A DNA stretch of 64,000 nt from Chloranthus sessilifolius (Eukaryota > Streptophyta > Magnoliopsida > Chloranthales > Chloranthaceae). How positions within the stretch are numbered: the stretch's first letter is position 1; each line of letters begins with the position of its first letter. Shown here piece after piece: positions 10,996 through 21,264 of the stretch. The stretch is taken from the NCBI GenBank assembly GCA_021018995.1, contig CM037584.1, positions 51,092,811-51,156,810 on the forward strand, read 5' to 3'. The position numbers were made by a program, and so were the translations under genes. The notes beneath the pieces are model-generated. The model made no database searches. It saw only the letters and a program-made list of their open reading frames with translations, and was not told the origin of the DNA.

Positions 10996-13900
10996 TGGCT
11001 TGCTAGAAATATGAATAAGAAAATTGACAGATCAACTCTACCATATGGTGCCAGTTCCATAGGTACCCCTATTTTATTTATCATTTATAATGATATATGA
11101 CTACTGTGAATGGATGATTCTATGGTTATGATAAAATGAACGCTGCAATTTTAGGTGCAGAGAAGGGTCCTTTTGGACTGACAACAAATTCAAATGCTAC
11201 ATCAGTGGCTAAAGTTGTTTACCCGGATACTTCTCGGATGGTTATTTATGATCCAAGGAAAAAGAATGGTATGGAACTTATGTATCTTAATTGTTACCCA
11301 ATACTTAGCATAGAAGAAGGAAACCTTTTTTATCGTTTATGCTGCTGCACCGCACCCAAGTTTCTGTGAGCCATACTTTTGGCTTCAGAATAGTTTCTAG
11401 CTTTCTATTCCTATCATGTGATGCCTGAGGCTTTCATGAACAAGAAAATGGAAGCCTTATGCACTGAAAATCTAAATTGATGTCCTTGGGAAAAAGGAAA
11501 AGAATTGCTAGATCAGAAGGTTGAATACTCAATCTTAAACAATTTATAACTTACACGGGTTTTTTCAGATCTCTTTGGTCATTGATTCCATCTACTTTGG
11601 TATAAATTCATGGACACATGATCTTCATTTTGGACTTTTGACCCTCTATTGAACTACTTCATAACTCGTAGCAGTGTCATAGTTTTAAACAAAGGCTCAC
11701 CTTATTCTTCTGCAGGTATTGGATTCATTCCGAATGCAACGGCGCCTGGACTCCCAGCTGTTTCTGGTCCAATAACGTCGGCTAATGTAGCTGTAATTGG
11801 TAGCGGAACAACAAAAGCACTTGATGATATTTTAAAAGTAATGCCGCCAGCATTGGTGGCCTTTGTAGCTCACTTACCGGCTATCGAGGGTACCATCTCC
11901 GTTGGTGTAGATAATTGTCTATTAGATGCATGTCATTGTCACATTTCATGTAATCGTCTCTTTTTTTTTTTGCCTTTCAGTTTTATGTATATATGTTTAA
12001 AACAATATTACACTGTTTTGTTAAAGTAAACCAACCTTGATGGCAAATAAACCTGACAGTCATGTTGTGACAACCTCTTTCCAAATGTTTTAAACTTCCA
12101 GATATTTTTTGGCATCATATCTGATTGTTTGTGTCATAGTCACAAAGTCGGGAGTTGGCAATAAATCAGCAAGGGTCTAAGTTGGGAAAAATCGGTCAAA
12201 TAAAAAATCGGGAAAAATAAAAAAAAAATCGAAAAAAATAATATCATAATATATTTCAAGTTAAAAATAATGGTATTAATGAACAAAATAGTGCAAAATA
12301 GGCAAAAAGGAGTAGTGAGCTTTGAGACGGGATACCAAAAGAGAGGGCGATATGTGACGGGACCAATATTTGAGCTTGCAGCAGGGTGCTTGGGGCACAA
12401 CATGTGGTGCCAGGAGAGCACGCGACATGGGGCCAAGTGGGCCTGGCGACGTGGTCGCGCTGCAAGGATGCGACACGGCCGCATGTGGGTAGGACGCAGG
12501 AGCGACGCGGTCGCGACACAGCCAAGGTGGGCTAGCGACGCAGGAGGCGTTGCGGTATGTCAAACCAATAGGTTTGAGATTCTCCTGCCATTCGGGTCGA
12601 ATGACTGTTTTACCCTTCTATGTAGGAGAGGAGCTGGAGAGTTGCCTTCCACCCACACAGGGCCTTGCGTTGCCAGATGGGGCGCAAGTGTCTCCTAGGC
12701 CTGAAAGGGTGGGCCTAGGACGTCGACGCAGCGATGCCGTGTGGAACCCAAGGGAGGTTGATGTATGGCTCCGGACTACGCGTCGCGGTGCATACAGCTG
12801 GGCAACCTCGTGAGAACACCAGAGCACTGCGTGGGACTCAGTTGAGCACGACAACATGTGGACCAAGGATGAACGTGTGCTAGTAATTCGGAACGCACAC
12901 GAAGGCAGGCTGCGTGGGACTCAGTTGAGCACGCGAGCGGGAGGCACAAGGTTGTGGGCTTGGTTCGGTATGTGAGCAAGACATGGTGGCATGGGAAGCT
13001 GCATGCCAAGACTGCTATGGGCGAGGTACTAGTGCAAAGGCAGTGGTGAAGCTTGAGCGAGCCAAGTTTAGTGAGCGTGTCATAAGGGGCACGATAAGCT
13101 AGGTGGTAGGCCGTGAAACAGAGGTAACCATGTTGGGGGAGTTCCCGTCCTCTAGGCGGGTGGTATCAGAGCTGATGTGTAGATGGGTTGGCTTCGTTGC
13201 ATGCGGTAGCGAAGCGGCACCAGCGGAAAGCGTCGAAGGGCGCCCGCGCATGACGATTGGTATCAAAAGTAGGCTGACTTAAGCGGCGTCGTTAGGTGTC
13301 GCCGAGGTTGCGAAGTAGTTTCTAAAGTTTTTTTTTCACTCTTAAGTGAAAAAAAAAAGAAGACAAAAAAATAGGACAATATCACAGACACACTGACTCG
13401 GCCAATTTGGTGATGTAGTCAGAATGACTGCAGGTCACCGATTCCGATTTGTTGAAAAAGTAGGAGACTTTTGTGACTGTGGGTTGTCAAGTAACAAGTA
13501 TAAGACTTGGGAATAGGCATGTAAGAGGAAGGAGAAATAGGCATGTAGAGTAGAGTAGTCAGTGATGCTGCCAGGAAAAGGGAAGGAGAAATCAAGAGAG
13601 CTGCAAAACAGTCAAGAGAGTAAAATCCATTCAGTGGGTTTTCTTTCCCACCTAGGTTTCATCCCTTTCTATAGGAAGTTAAGTTCCTATGTTTTTCAAA
13701 CTTCCAGGTGTTTTTTTTCCATCATATCTGGTTGGTTGTGTCATGCAACAAGCATAGATTTAGGATTAAGGATGTAAGAGGAAGTATGTGCTAGCCCGGA
13801 GAAAATCAAGGAATGCCATTGGAGATGGGTTGGTTATGTTCATTAAAGACCTGAAACAGTCCTATATGAAGAGACGCAAAGAACTAGGAGAATGGAGAGG

Positions 13901-16900
13901 CCAGCATAGCCTTTAGAATAAAGTAGTGAGTGATGCAGCCATGAAAAGGGAAGGAGAAAGCAAGCGAGCTGCAAGACGGTCAAAAAATAGAAATCCATTC
14001 AGTTGGTTTCTTTCCCTCTTAGTCTTCCTCACTTTCTATATTAAGATTCCTATTTGTTTTAAAATCCTATCTCATCCTACTTATTTGGGTTTTTTAAAAA
14101 AAAATTAACTTTCATTTACATGGATTCTGACATTCAGTAAATAGGTTCTTTTCTTTTATTGCTACTTCTTTATTGTTATGAATAGGAAGACAATAGTTAT
14201 TCTTTTATTATTTTTTAGGATTCTTTTATTGGACATTTATTATTGGTTGGATACCTTAGTAGACAAGGACTCTTTATTCTTCTTTTGTGAGTGTTATTAA
14301 ATGATGCAAACTGCAGTTTGCCTGTGGAAGATCAAAGATAAATCATCAATTAAATTACCAGTATAACATCTAGAAAGAAAAGAGAATCACATATCTCTTT
14401 CTTTAATAAAATCTGTAAATAATCCAAGTCTATTTCAAATTAGAGCAATTGTACTCTAAATAGTTTCAATAAAACCCACGACTCCCCTATTTCCTATTCT
14501 AAGTAAAACTACCGGAGCAATTGAGTTTCGGTAAGACTACCTAAAGCTTACTTGACATTAATATAGAAGTCAACTAACTACTAATAAGGAAAAAAATCGA
14601 GAGTAAGGAACCTCGTTCTCTTGGTTTCTTGCTTACTCTAAATAAATAGGTGTCACGTGTTCCCTAAAGGACCATATGATATAGATATATTCATAAAGTC
14701 GGGCTTGGGCCTGTAGCACAATGGAAGGTTGACAATATTGCAACCTCAATGTTGCATGTTCGAGTCCAGCTTACCCATAAAAAATAAAAATAAAATTCAT
14801 AAAGTCCCCTCCAGCCAATTGAACTTTATCATTCTTTTAGTAATCCCTAAAGTTTCTCACATAAACTTAGAATTTCAAATAGAGTCACCAATAATCTGAA
14901 ATTTCTCTTGGTGTAACGCACTTTAAGTGATCACATGACATCTTTGTTACTTACTAATGTAAAGCCTCACGTGGTGAGTAAAAGCTCCTGCGGGTCTTTA
15001 ATTTTAGGCCATTAACATCTAAAACAGACCCCTTTTCATGGAAAATTCCACTCTTGTCTTTCTCCTCTTCTCTTTCTTCTTGTTGTTTGTTATTGTTGTT
15101 GTTGTTCTCTGTTTATTCCTTTGCTTTGCTTGCATCATAAAAGCAAATAAAGAGGACATGGACACTTTTATTGCTGTTGTTATTCGTGTTCTATAGAAGT
15201 TCCATATTAGAGATACTTTAGGTTCACGTTATTATATTCAAGAACTTCAAGACTGTTTATTCGTAGTGTTTTCTTCTTTAATTGATCGTATTCAAAGCAA
15301 GCTGTGATTTTCGTTATCGGTTTCAGAGGTAGGAGTGTGGTTTTAGTTTCAATTCTCGATCCTCTGAAGAAACTTCCACTGCCAATCAATAAATCGATCA
15401 CTTGAAGTGGACCATTGAAGAAATCAACCAAAGAGTAGACTAACTTATGTGTGTACTTGAGGAACTAGAGATCTAAGATGACATGGATTGGACAAAAGGG
15501 ATAAGGAATTATCCTTCATCAACCTCTTTCCTGGATGAGGGGATCCAAAGCAAGGCCGGTTCACTTGATTTCTTCATGCCCTAGAACACAATTGAGATTG
15601 CAAAAGTAGTGTAGCAATATCTTGAATTCCAGGGACGATTGAACTTGAATGACAGTTCAATGGTTAGTTAAGGTCAGAAACATTTTTGAACGGAAGGACC
15701 TACCTGACCATCAAAAAATCAAGCCTTAGCTACAGAATTTTTGGAAATATTGCACTGAGAGGATGGTCAATATAACCAAATATGCTAAGGGGATGACATA
15801 ATAACTATGTGGAAGAAAATAAGCTTATCTTTGACAAATTCATACCATTATGTTATTTCCGACACCACTATCAACAATGCTACATTTTACAGAAACATGA
15901 CAACTGCTAAATGGATTACACATATATCTACTTACCATACAGGCTAAAATTAAGAGGTGAAAGAAAAACAAGTAAGGTTTCACAGCAAGATTCTTTAAAG
16001 TCAAATTTGAGATGATTCCGTTGCACACAATATTTGGAGAGTGGATGATGCCATGATACTTGATCTTTATTGACTTCAGACTCTAAACTACAAGCAATTA
16101 AAGATGAACCAGAATCTTCAAGTGTAAGGCCCCTTCTCACAACCATGACCAAATATCTTTCCCATCATAATTTCCTAAAACACACAATGAGAAGGAAAAA
16201 ATGTCGCATTGCAAATTAGATGTTTGGTAAAACTACTAGCAAAAAGAAGGTTAGTAGTGCTGTTTGGAACATGTAAAGTCGAATGTAAAGGAAAAGATGA
16301 TGTTCTAATAATCCCTTTACTCGTTCCTGGTACGAAGGAACCATCAATAATACTAATACTTTCAGTCCCTTCACAAATGGAATACAATGAAAAAGACAAC
16401 CATAGAGGATTTGGTGGTCAAAGAAACAGTGTTTGCAGTAGCATGAAGACCTGACTTAGCATGGTGGGAACGAGTAGTGAATGTGGATATCATATGGTCA
16501 GTTGCATGCTGTCTTTGCTCATGCTCTTTCGTAGAAACTTTCATTGCATCACTCAAAGAAGAGGATTGTTTCTTGGAAGTGTTATCATTGGAAGTAGAGT
16601 GATACACTGATATGCACAATGATTTTTTGGTTTAGGTTTACCCAACAAGCCCCAACACGTCTCCTTGATATGTCAAATTCTGCCACAATGAGTGCATTTC
16701 AACTTATCCTTATCATTAAGTGGATAACTGGCTCTGCCTCATCTACGCGTCCACTTAGAACCATCAAATATCATGGTGGTAATCTGAAACCCATCTCCTT
16801 CACCAGGATTGCTGCTGCCACGTGAAACTCCTGCCTATTTCAGCCATAATAGTAGCAGCTATGTAAAACACTCAAAAATCACCCAAATGAAAAAAGAAGG

Positions 16901-18075
16901 GAACCAAATTACTGAAAGCACCCACTAAATAAGAGCACGCTAGTAGATCAGTTTCTTCTCAACATACGTTAGTCATTAACTGGTTCCACTTGATGACTTG
17001 AAGCAAGAGTTTGTTGGGTGTGGTGTGTGTGGGCGTTGAGGTTATACTTTGTCTCTCTTGTGTATGTTAGGGATATTTTAGTCATTTGTCCACTTGACCG
17101 TAGCCTAGTTTCTTAATTCTTCTTTATTCTTTAAGAGCTGTAACATATTTATATCGTGCAGTGATTTTTAGCCGCAGTTGTAAACTTTAGTCTTTTGAGA
17201 GGTCACTAAAAAGGGAGGAATATGTCAATAAATGAGTTATAGAACTTGGTTTTATATAAGGAAAAGGCTACCTTTTACCAATGCAACCCAAAGCTGCCCC
17301 CAAACCATCCCATCTTATTATTTCATCCTCTCTTTTTTAGCTCACCTCCACAAATATTTTGCACCTATAAATTTCTTAGTAATGCATGTTCAGGATTTAT
17401 TATATGCCAACTTTCAAGTGCTTGTTAGCTGAAAAGAGCCGGGAAGTTAGAAATTTAATATATAGAAGTCACTGTCATCATAATGGCCTTGTCGAGTTGG
17501 CTTTGCGATAAGTATTTGACCAAATTTTACACCTGGTTGTCTACCTGATGCTAACCTTTCTTTTATAATCTGGTCTTGGGACCTGCATGGGCAGAGTTTA
17601 ATAATGTGAACCTTCTATTTATAACTGCTAATTGCAAATGGTTCACTTTTATTACTGATGGTTCATTACTATGGTGTCAATTGTCAAAATTATTCCTTAG
17701 GTATTAATCTGGTTGAAATGTGAATCTGACCATATTTCCTGCATCTTTTATCATTTTTCTGAGTCTCAAAGCGATATCATCTAGCTTTTGACAATACATT
17801 TGTTACTCCGTTTGCCATGTCTAACAATTTCATTCACATGACAGGGCCGTCACCAGATGTGGACATAGTGTTATCTGTTTTGTTGCAGAGCAACATTCCA
17901 ACTGGACTTTCAGGGAAAGCAGCTCCTTTGCCGCAGCAACTACCAGCAGCTACTGGTCCAGCCACGAGTGACCTTTCTGGATCAAGCAAGACACGTGTCA
18001 ACCCTAATGGTTCATCTCTCAGACCCACTAGAGAAGTCCAATCAGGAAAAAGAAAAGATCTTGAGAGTATGTTAT

Positions 18076-18116
<41 letters not shown>

Positions 18117-19720
18117 GCATGCCATCTCACTATATATATATATATATAATGATTTTTTAACTTATAACATTTTCACTGTACACATCCACAGTAAATACTT
18201 CCACTTCAATTAACAAAACACATAAGGAGAGCTGCCGACTCCAACTATCATCCATGTACGATCCGTATTAGATCTGACCAACTGCCCATCCTACCTCCTT
18301 TACGTTCTTGACAGCCCATCTTTGTCTCGGTAGAGTCAGCAACCTGCTGATGGTACCGCCGTTCTCCAGGTTTCTAGGGTTAGATACAAAACCTTTTAAT
18401 AATTATCGATGTTGTTTTTGTAAAAGTATTATTGGCAATAATAACAATTATAGCGATCATTTGTAAATTAATGCTCTCATCTGACAAGAAGATGCAGCGG
18501 ATGAAAAATAGTCTTTTGTTTTCTGCTAAGAAAAAGATTGCCTTGATACTCTTTTTAGAAGTGTCGGTATTAGGTACCCGACCCGAGTGCCGAGTGACCT
18601 GGTTCACGGATCACCTTTTTGGACATGTGACACATGGTTTCATCATCTGTGCCATGTTATTTGAAGACCGTCTAAAGATCTCTGGTGTAGAAGCATGGAT
18701 CAAAATATCGTCCGATACCGATACGTATCGGACGATACGTATCGGTATTGGACTTGAACGATACATTCAATGTATCGTCCGATACAAACCGGTACCGATA
18801 CGTATCGTCCGATACGTATCGTTTTGGAGCTCGGACGATACGTATCGGTAATCCGATATTTTAACCCATGTGTAGAAGATTGGGAAAAAATTCATCTCCA
18901 TCGTGTGATTCAAAGCAATCAATGCTTTTTAAAATTAATAACTACCATGTAAATTTCTGACACCATATAACTTTAAATGGTGTTAACTGCTTTGAATCAC
19001 ATGATGTAAATGTTTTTGTCCGAATCTTCAACATCAATAAATCTTTAGGTCATGATCTTCAAATCACGTGAAAGACATAATGAAATCATGCAGCAGGTTG
19101 AGCAACCTTTTTTCTGTTTTTGGGACGAAAATAATTTAGAGCATGTTCTTTCTCCTCCTTGTAAACGATTACTTTGTACTGTTTTATCCAACTATGGTAC
19201 AAATCACAGCTGAGATCGGTGCTTGTTGTACATGGCTAATTTAAAACCTATATTTAATTTTGAGATGTTTTTGTGTTAGGGAGCCAATACTTGCACTTCA
19301 AATATAAAACATTGCACCATTTTAATGATTGCACCCCACTTAAAATAAAAATAAATCAATAAAGTGAGCATTATCTAACATGAGCATTAGGAGGGCCTGT
19401 GTGAATATCAATTCAATCATCTCTAAACCTAAACTTATTTTGGGTTTTTTTCCAAGAAAATTTACATTTTATTTGTCATTTCCGTTGCACTGAGACGGTG
19501 GAACTAGTGCCTTTTTCAGCCAGTTACCTCAAAAGGACTGCTGCATTTGTTGACAGGATTAGAAGATGATGATACCGCAACTGTACAGAGTCGGCCGCTC
19601 CTGCGAGATGTTTTCAAGATTCGACAAATTCAAAGAGCTCGAGGAGTTAGCACTTCACAAACTGGGTCTGCGTCTGGTGGAAGCGTGTTTTCGGGCGAGC
19701 CCTCTGGTAGCACCGAATGA
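10996..19720 (+). CDS. CSTF77: Cleavage stimulation factor subunit 77, C-terminal exons (partial gene)
   Basis: Five exons are visible: 10996-11062, 11155-11268, 11716-11889, 17845-18066 and 19557-19720. They are joined by GT-AG introns of 92, 447, 5955 and 1490 bp. Together they give 741 nt (246 residues plus stop) in one consistent frame. The protein matches the end of plant CSTF77: a PDTSRMVIYDPRKK stretch in exon 2, LDDILKVMPPALVAFVAHLP in exon 3, PDVDIVLSVLLQ in exon 4, and a DDDTATVQSRPLLRDVFKIRQ tail in exon 5. CSTF77 is the HAT-repeat scaffold of the nuclear CstF complex, which recognises the downstream element during pre-mRNA 3' cleavage. Its C-terminal 'monkeytail' (here exons 3-4) binds the hinge of CstF64. 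The HAT repeats, about 500 residues, are encoded left of the window. The exons show no stops or frameshifts, so the gene looks functional. Confidence 0.95.
11716..11889 (+). CDS. CSTF77: CSTF77 exon: start of the CstF64-binding monkeytail
   Basis: This 174-nt exon begins in phase after the AG at 11714-11715 and ends before GT at 11890. It encodes a small-residue linker and then the conserved LDDILKVMPPALVAFVAHLP helix. In the Rna14/CstF77 family this C-terminal helix packs on the hinge of Rna15/CstF64. The motif continues in the exon at 17845, after a 5.96-kb intron, so the binding module is split by the largest visible intron of the gene. Confidence 0.93.
12353..13318 (+). repeat. TGTGACGG repeat family, copy 2
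   Basis: Same family and orientation as copy 1, about 90% identical over most of the length by eye. It starts TGTGACGGGACC at 12353. The right terminus CCGTGACA is missing, so the end near 13318 is inferred from where similarity to copy 1 stops. It contains an internal duplication of GCGTGGGACTCAGTTGAGCA (near 12830 and 12911). The hairpin plus TGGTATCAGAGC block is at about 13145-13177. It lies in CSTF77 intron 3. Confidence 0.65.
13326..13358. repeat. Short T/A-rich palindrome
   Basis: TTTTTTTTCACT and AGTGAAAAAAAA face each other around a 4-base loop, directly after the truncated end of repeat copy 2. It could be the end of an unrecognised element or a simple slippage product. Confidence 0.5.
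13788..13905 (+). mobile_element. RTE-clade LINE, 3' coding fragment
   Basis: The translation gives EKIKECHWRWVGYVH then RPETVLYEETQRT. This matches the C-terminal 'RWFGHVQRRP' end of plant RTE/BovB-type reverse transcriptases, with one in-frame stop. The fragment is flanked by two ~140-bp segments that are about 85% alike (13545-13690 and 13915-14055), so the locus has been rearranged. Confidence 0.5.
14701..14794 (+). mobile_element. tRNA-like mini-SINE with 12-bp target duplication
   Basis: A 94-bp unit sits between perfect 12-bp direct repeats ATTCATAAAGTC (14689-14700 and 14795-14806). It has an RNA polymerase III A-box-like CTGTAGCACAATGGAAGG near 14711 and a B-box-like GTTCGAGTCCAGC near 14758, spaced as in a tRNA, and ends in an A-rich tail (AAAAAATAAAAATAAA). 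It is not a usable tRNA because no full cloverleaf can be drawn. A short tRNA-derived SINE is the simplest reading. Confidence 0.75.
14807..15829 (+). other. CSTF77 intron, no element recognised
   Basis: AT-rich intronic DNA with a (TTG)n-like stretch near 15080-15110. No reading frame here resembles a known protein and no terminal repeats were seen. It may include the 3' side of the copia remnant that follows. Confidence 0.5.
15830..16860 (-). mobile_element. Ty1/copia remnant (gag zinc knuckle, protease, pre-integrase)
   Basis: Fossil copia element on the - strand. A CCHC-type knuckle (CTHCGRI then HIKETCWGL) is near 16680-16640. A protease-side segment (ISIIDGSFVPGTSKG, then TLHVPNSTTNLL and FFPSHCVF) is at 16390-16175, and a GAG-pre-integrase-like piece (DQVSWHHPLS) near 16060. 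The integrase, RT and RNase H are absent and no LTRs were identified. Old and broken many times. Confidence 0.75.
16861..17844 (+). other. CSTF77 intron, possible LTR-like stretch, otherwise unassigned
   Basis: Positions 17000-17200 read like the promoter/polyadenylation part of a copia LTR (AGAGCTGTAACATATTTATA), but no boundary or partner copy was found. The rest is AT-rich intron ending at the acceptor 17843-17844. Confidence 0.35.
17845..18066 (+). CDS. CSTF77: CSTF77 exon: end of monkeytail and basic linker
   Basis: This 222-nt exon encodes PDVDIVLSVLLQSNIPTG, which completes the CstF64-binding helix pair. A Ser/Pro/Arg-rich linker ending in GKRKDLE follows, typical of the plant protein. 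The donor GT at 18067 lies 11 bases before a (CT)n run at 18078-18113 and a (TA)n run at 18131-18148. Confidence 0.93.
18078..18148. repeat. Microsatellites (CT)18 and (TA)9
   Basis: A (CT)n run at 18078-18113 and a (TA)n run at 18131-18148 begin 11 bases inside the intron after CSTF77 exon 4. On the RNA the CT run is a strong polypyrimidine tract near a donor site. Confidence 0.95.
18564..19087. mobile_element. Foldback MITE, family A copy 1 (with a second MITE inside)
   Basis: A non-coding hairpin-forming element. CATGGTTTCATCATCTGTGC near 18639 is answered in inverted orientation by GACATAATGAAATCATG near 19071. CGTGTGATTCAAAGCA near 18900 is answered by TGCTTTGAATCACATG near 18990. Its left part matches 25992-26321. 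The 177-bp MITE at 18694-18870 is inserted in it. The right terminus is estimated. Confidence 0.6.
18694..18870. mobile_element. Palindrome-rich hAT-type MITE
   Basis: 177 bp with imperfect inverted ends (CATGGATCAAAATATCG on the left, CGATATTTTAACCCATG on the right) and a perfect 8-bp target duplication TGTAGAAG (18686-18693 and 18871-18878). An 8-bp duplication points to hAT. The interior is a set of CGATACGTATCG palindromes. No coding capacity. Confidence 0.85.
19557..19720 (+). CDS. CSTF77: CSTF77 terminal exon
   Basis: This exon begins after the AG at 19555-19556. It encodes the conserved acidic-to-basic C-terminal tail (EDDDTATVQSRPLLRDVF, then a Ser/Gly-rich end closing in SGSTE) and stops at TGA 19718-19720. 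The tail matches the end of Arabidopsis CSTF77 almost residue for residue as I recall it, including the final SGST. An AATAAA at 20273-20278 is one possible polyadenylation signal, about 550 nt downstream. Confidence 0.93.
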
Positions 19721-21220
19721 TTAGTTTCGATTTATATTTGATGTTCTTTATATTTGAATCCCCCTTACACGAGTTGTAATTTATTGCAAATTTTTTTAGT
19801 AAATCCATTGCCATCTTCAACTGGTACACTGAGTCAGTCATCCTTTAGGGCACCCATCTTCCTGTCAATACTGTACACTTGGCCATCATATAGATTGTCT
19901 ACGAACAACCAAAAGATTGTCTACGAACAATCTCCAACGTCAGATCAAAAGCCTTGTAAACATGACAGTTAAATCAAGCATGCACGACAAGTCAGTCTTA
20001 GGTAAACAAAAATTTCCTGGTGGTTTGAATCCCCCTATGCCTGTTATGAGTCTCCCAGAGAGGAGTGGTGTGTCACAGCTTTTAATCTCAGATGGCACCC
20101 CATGAATTCAGATGAAATACTTTATTAGCTGCCAAATCCTGTGAAAGGTTGCAGTCGTGTTTTTCCAAGGATGCAGTCGTTTAAGAGGTCTACATGCAGA
20201 TTTAACTTCTCTAAAACTAAAAACTATGATATGTGCCCTATGGACTTCACTCTTCGTTTAGCAAACTTGTCTAATAAATTCTTCTGGCATTCAAAGCGTC
20301 AAATCTAACTGTTTTTCTAAAGCTTGGGTTCACTAACAGCTAATACCTGTTGGGAGTGTTTCATGGATTAGAATATATCTGAATGTGATTTTTATGGATC
20401 ATAGATGCGAAGGTTGGTTTAGCTGCACGCATCACCCAAATTGGTAGATGATGATGTACCTACTCATCGATTGCAATGTCTAGGTGCAATGTTATATTGT
20501 GGGGGCTGATTGAATCTATACCAGTGATTTAAAAATACTCCTGGCCAGCCGTTATGACCCGGTTCGATTGGAACTGGGAGCCTACCCGATTTGATGTGAT
20601 CAAAAATAAAAAACTTCAATTCTTTTTAATCCAAATGATCTAATCATAAACCAAAAAACTTCGATTTCTTTTTTTAATCCACATGAATTGCCCTGTGCGC
20701 AAAAACCGGGCTGGTTCATATGATTATACTTATTTTCTATTTGAAATTTAAACTTCTATATTTTGAATTTTTAAAATTAAATTGCTTAAAGAATACTTAT
20801 TACTTAATTAATTAAGATTGCAACCTTTAGAAACTTTTACACTTAAATATATTAGAAAGAAAAAAAAAAATGAAAGTAACTTTTTAAAGGTGTTTCAAAT
20901 ATGTAAGCAATCTTAAACGGTATTGATATTTATTTATTGATAATTAGTAAATACTTAAATTTATTAATATTATTAATATTTTAAAACCTTCAAAAAATTC
21001 CATTTAAAACTAAGTAATATATATATATAACTTCTCTTCGTTGGTTGTAATTTTATTTATCAATAAAATTTCAACCTTTCCAATTGAAAAAAAAAAAAAA
21101 GAAGCTAAGTTTCTTTCAAGTAATATTTTTTTTTTCCAGCCAATCCGGTCCAACCCGATCAGTAGACTGAATCGATGCCCTCGGCAGTCAGACCTATGAG
21201 ACTTAAAGAATGATGGAAGA

Positions 21221-21264
<44 letters not shown>

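Noticed and set aside
14701-14776. A tRNA gene
   Set aside because: The A and B boxes are present, but acceptor and anticodon stems do not pair properly, and the unit has an A tail and target duplication. SINE is the better reading.
16861-17240. A complete copia LTR
   Set aside because: Only promoter-like wording was seen; no TG/CA boundary, primer site or second copy.
17834-18130. 98-codon - strand frame antisense to CSTF77 exon 4
   Set aside because: It is a shadow of the exon plus the (CT)n run; the + strand frame is the conserved one.
19754-20105. Two short + strand frames after the CSTF77 stop
   Set aside because: No similarity to any protein I know and no conserved splice context. 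They are most likely 3' UTR or intergenic sequence.
20520-21190. A MITE or hAT element suggested by CCGGTTCG and CCGGTCCAACCCG words
   Set aside because: The proposed ends do not pair over more than a few bases and no target duplication is visible.
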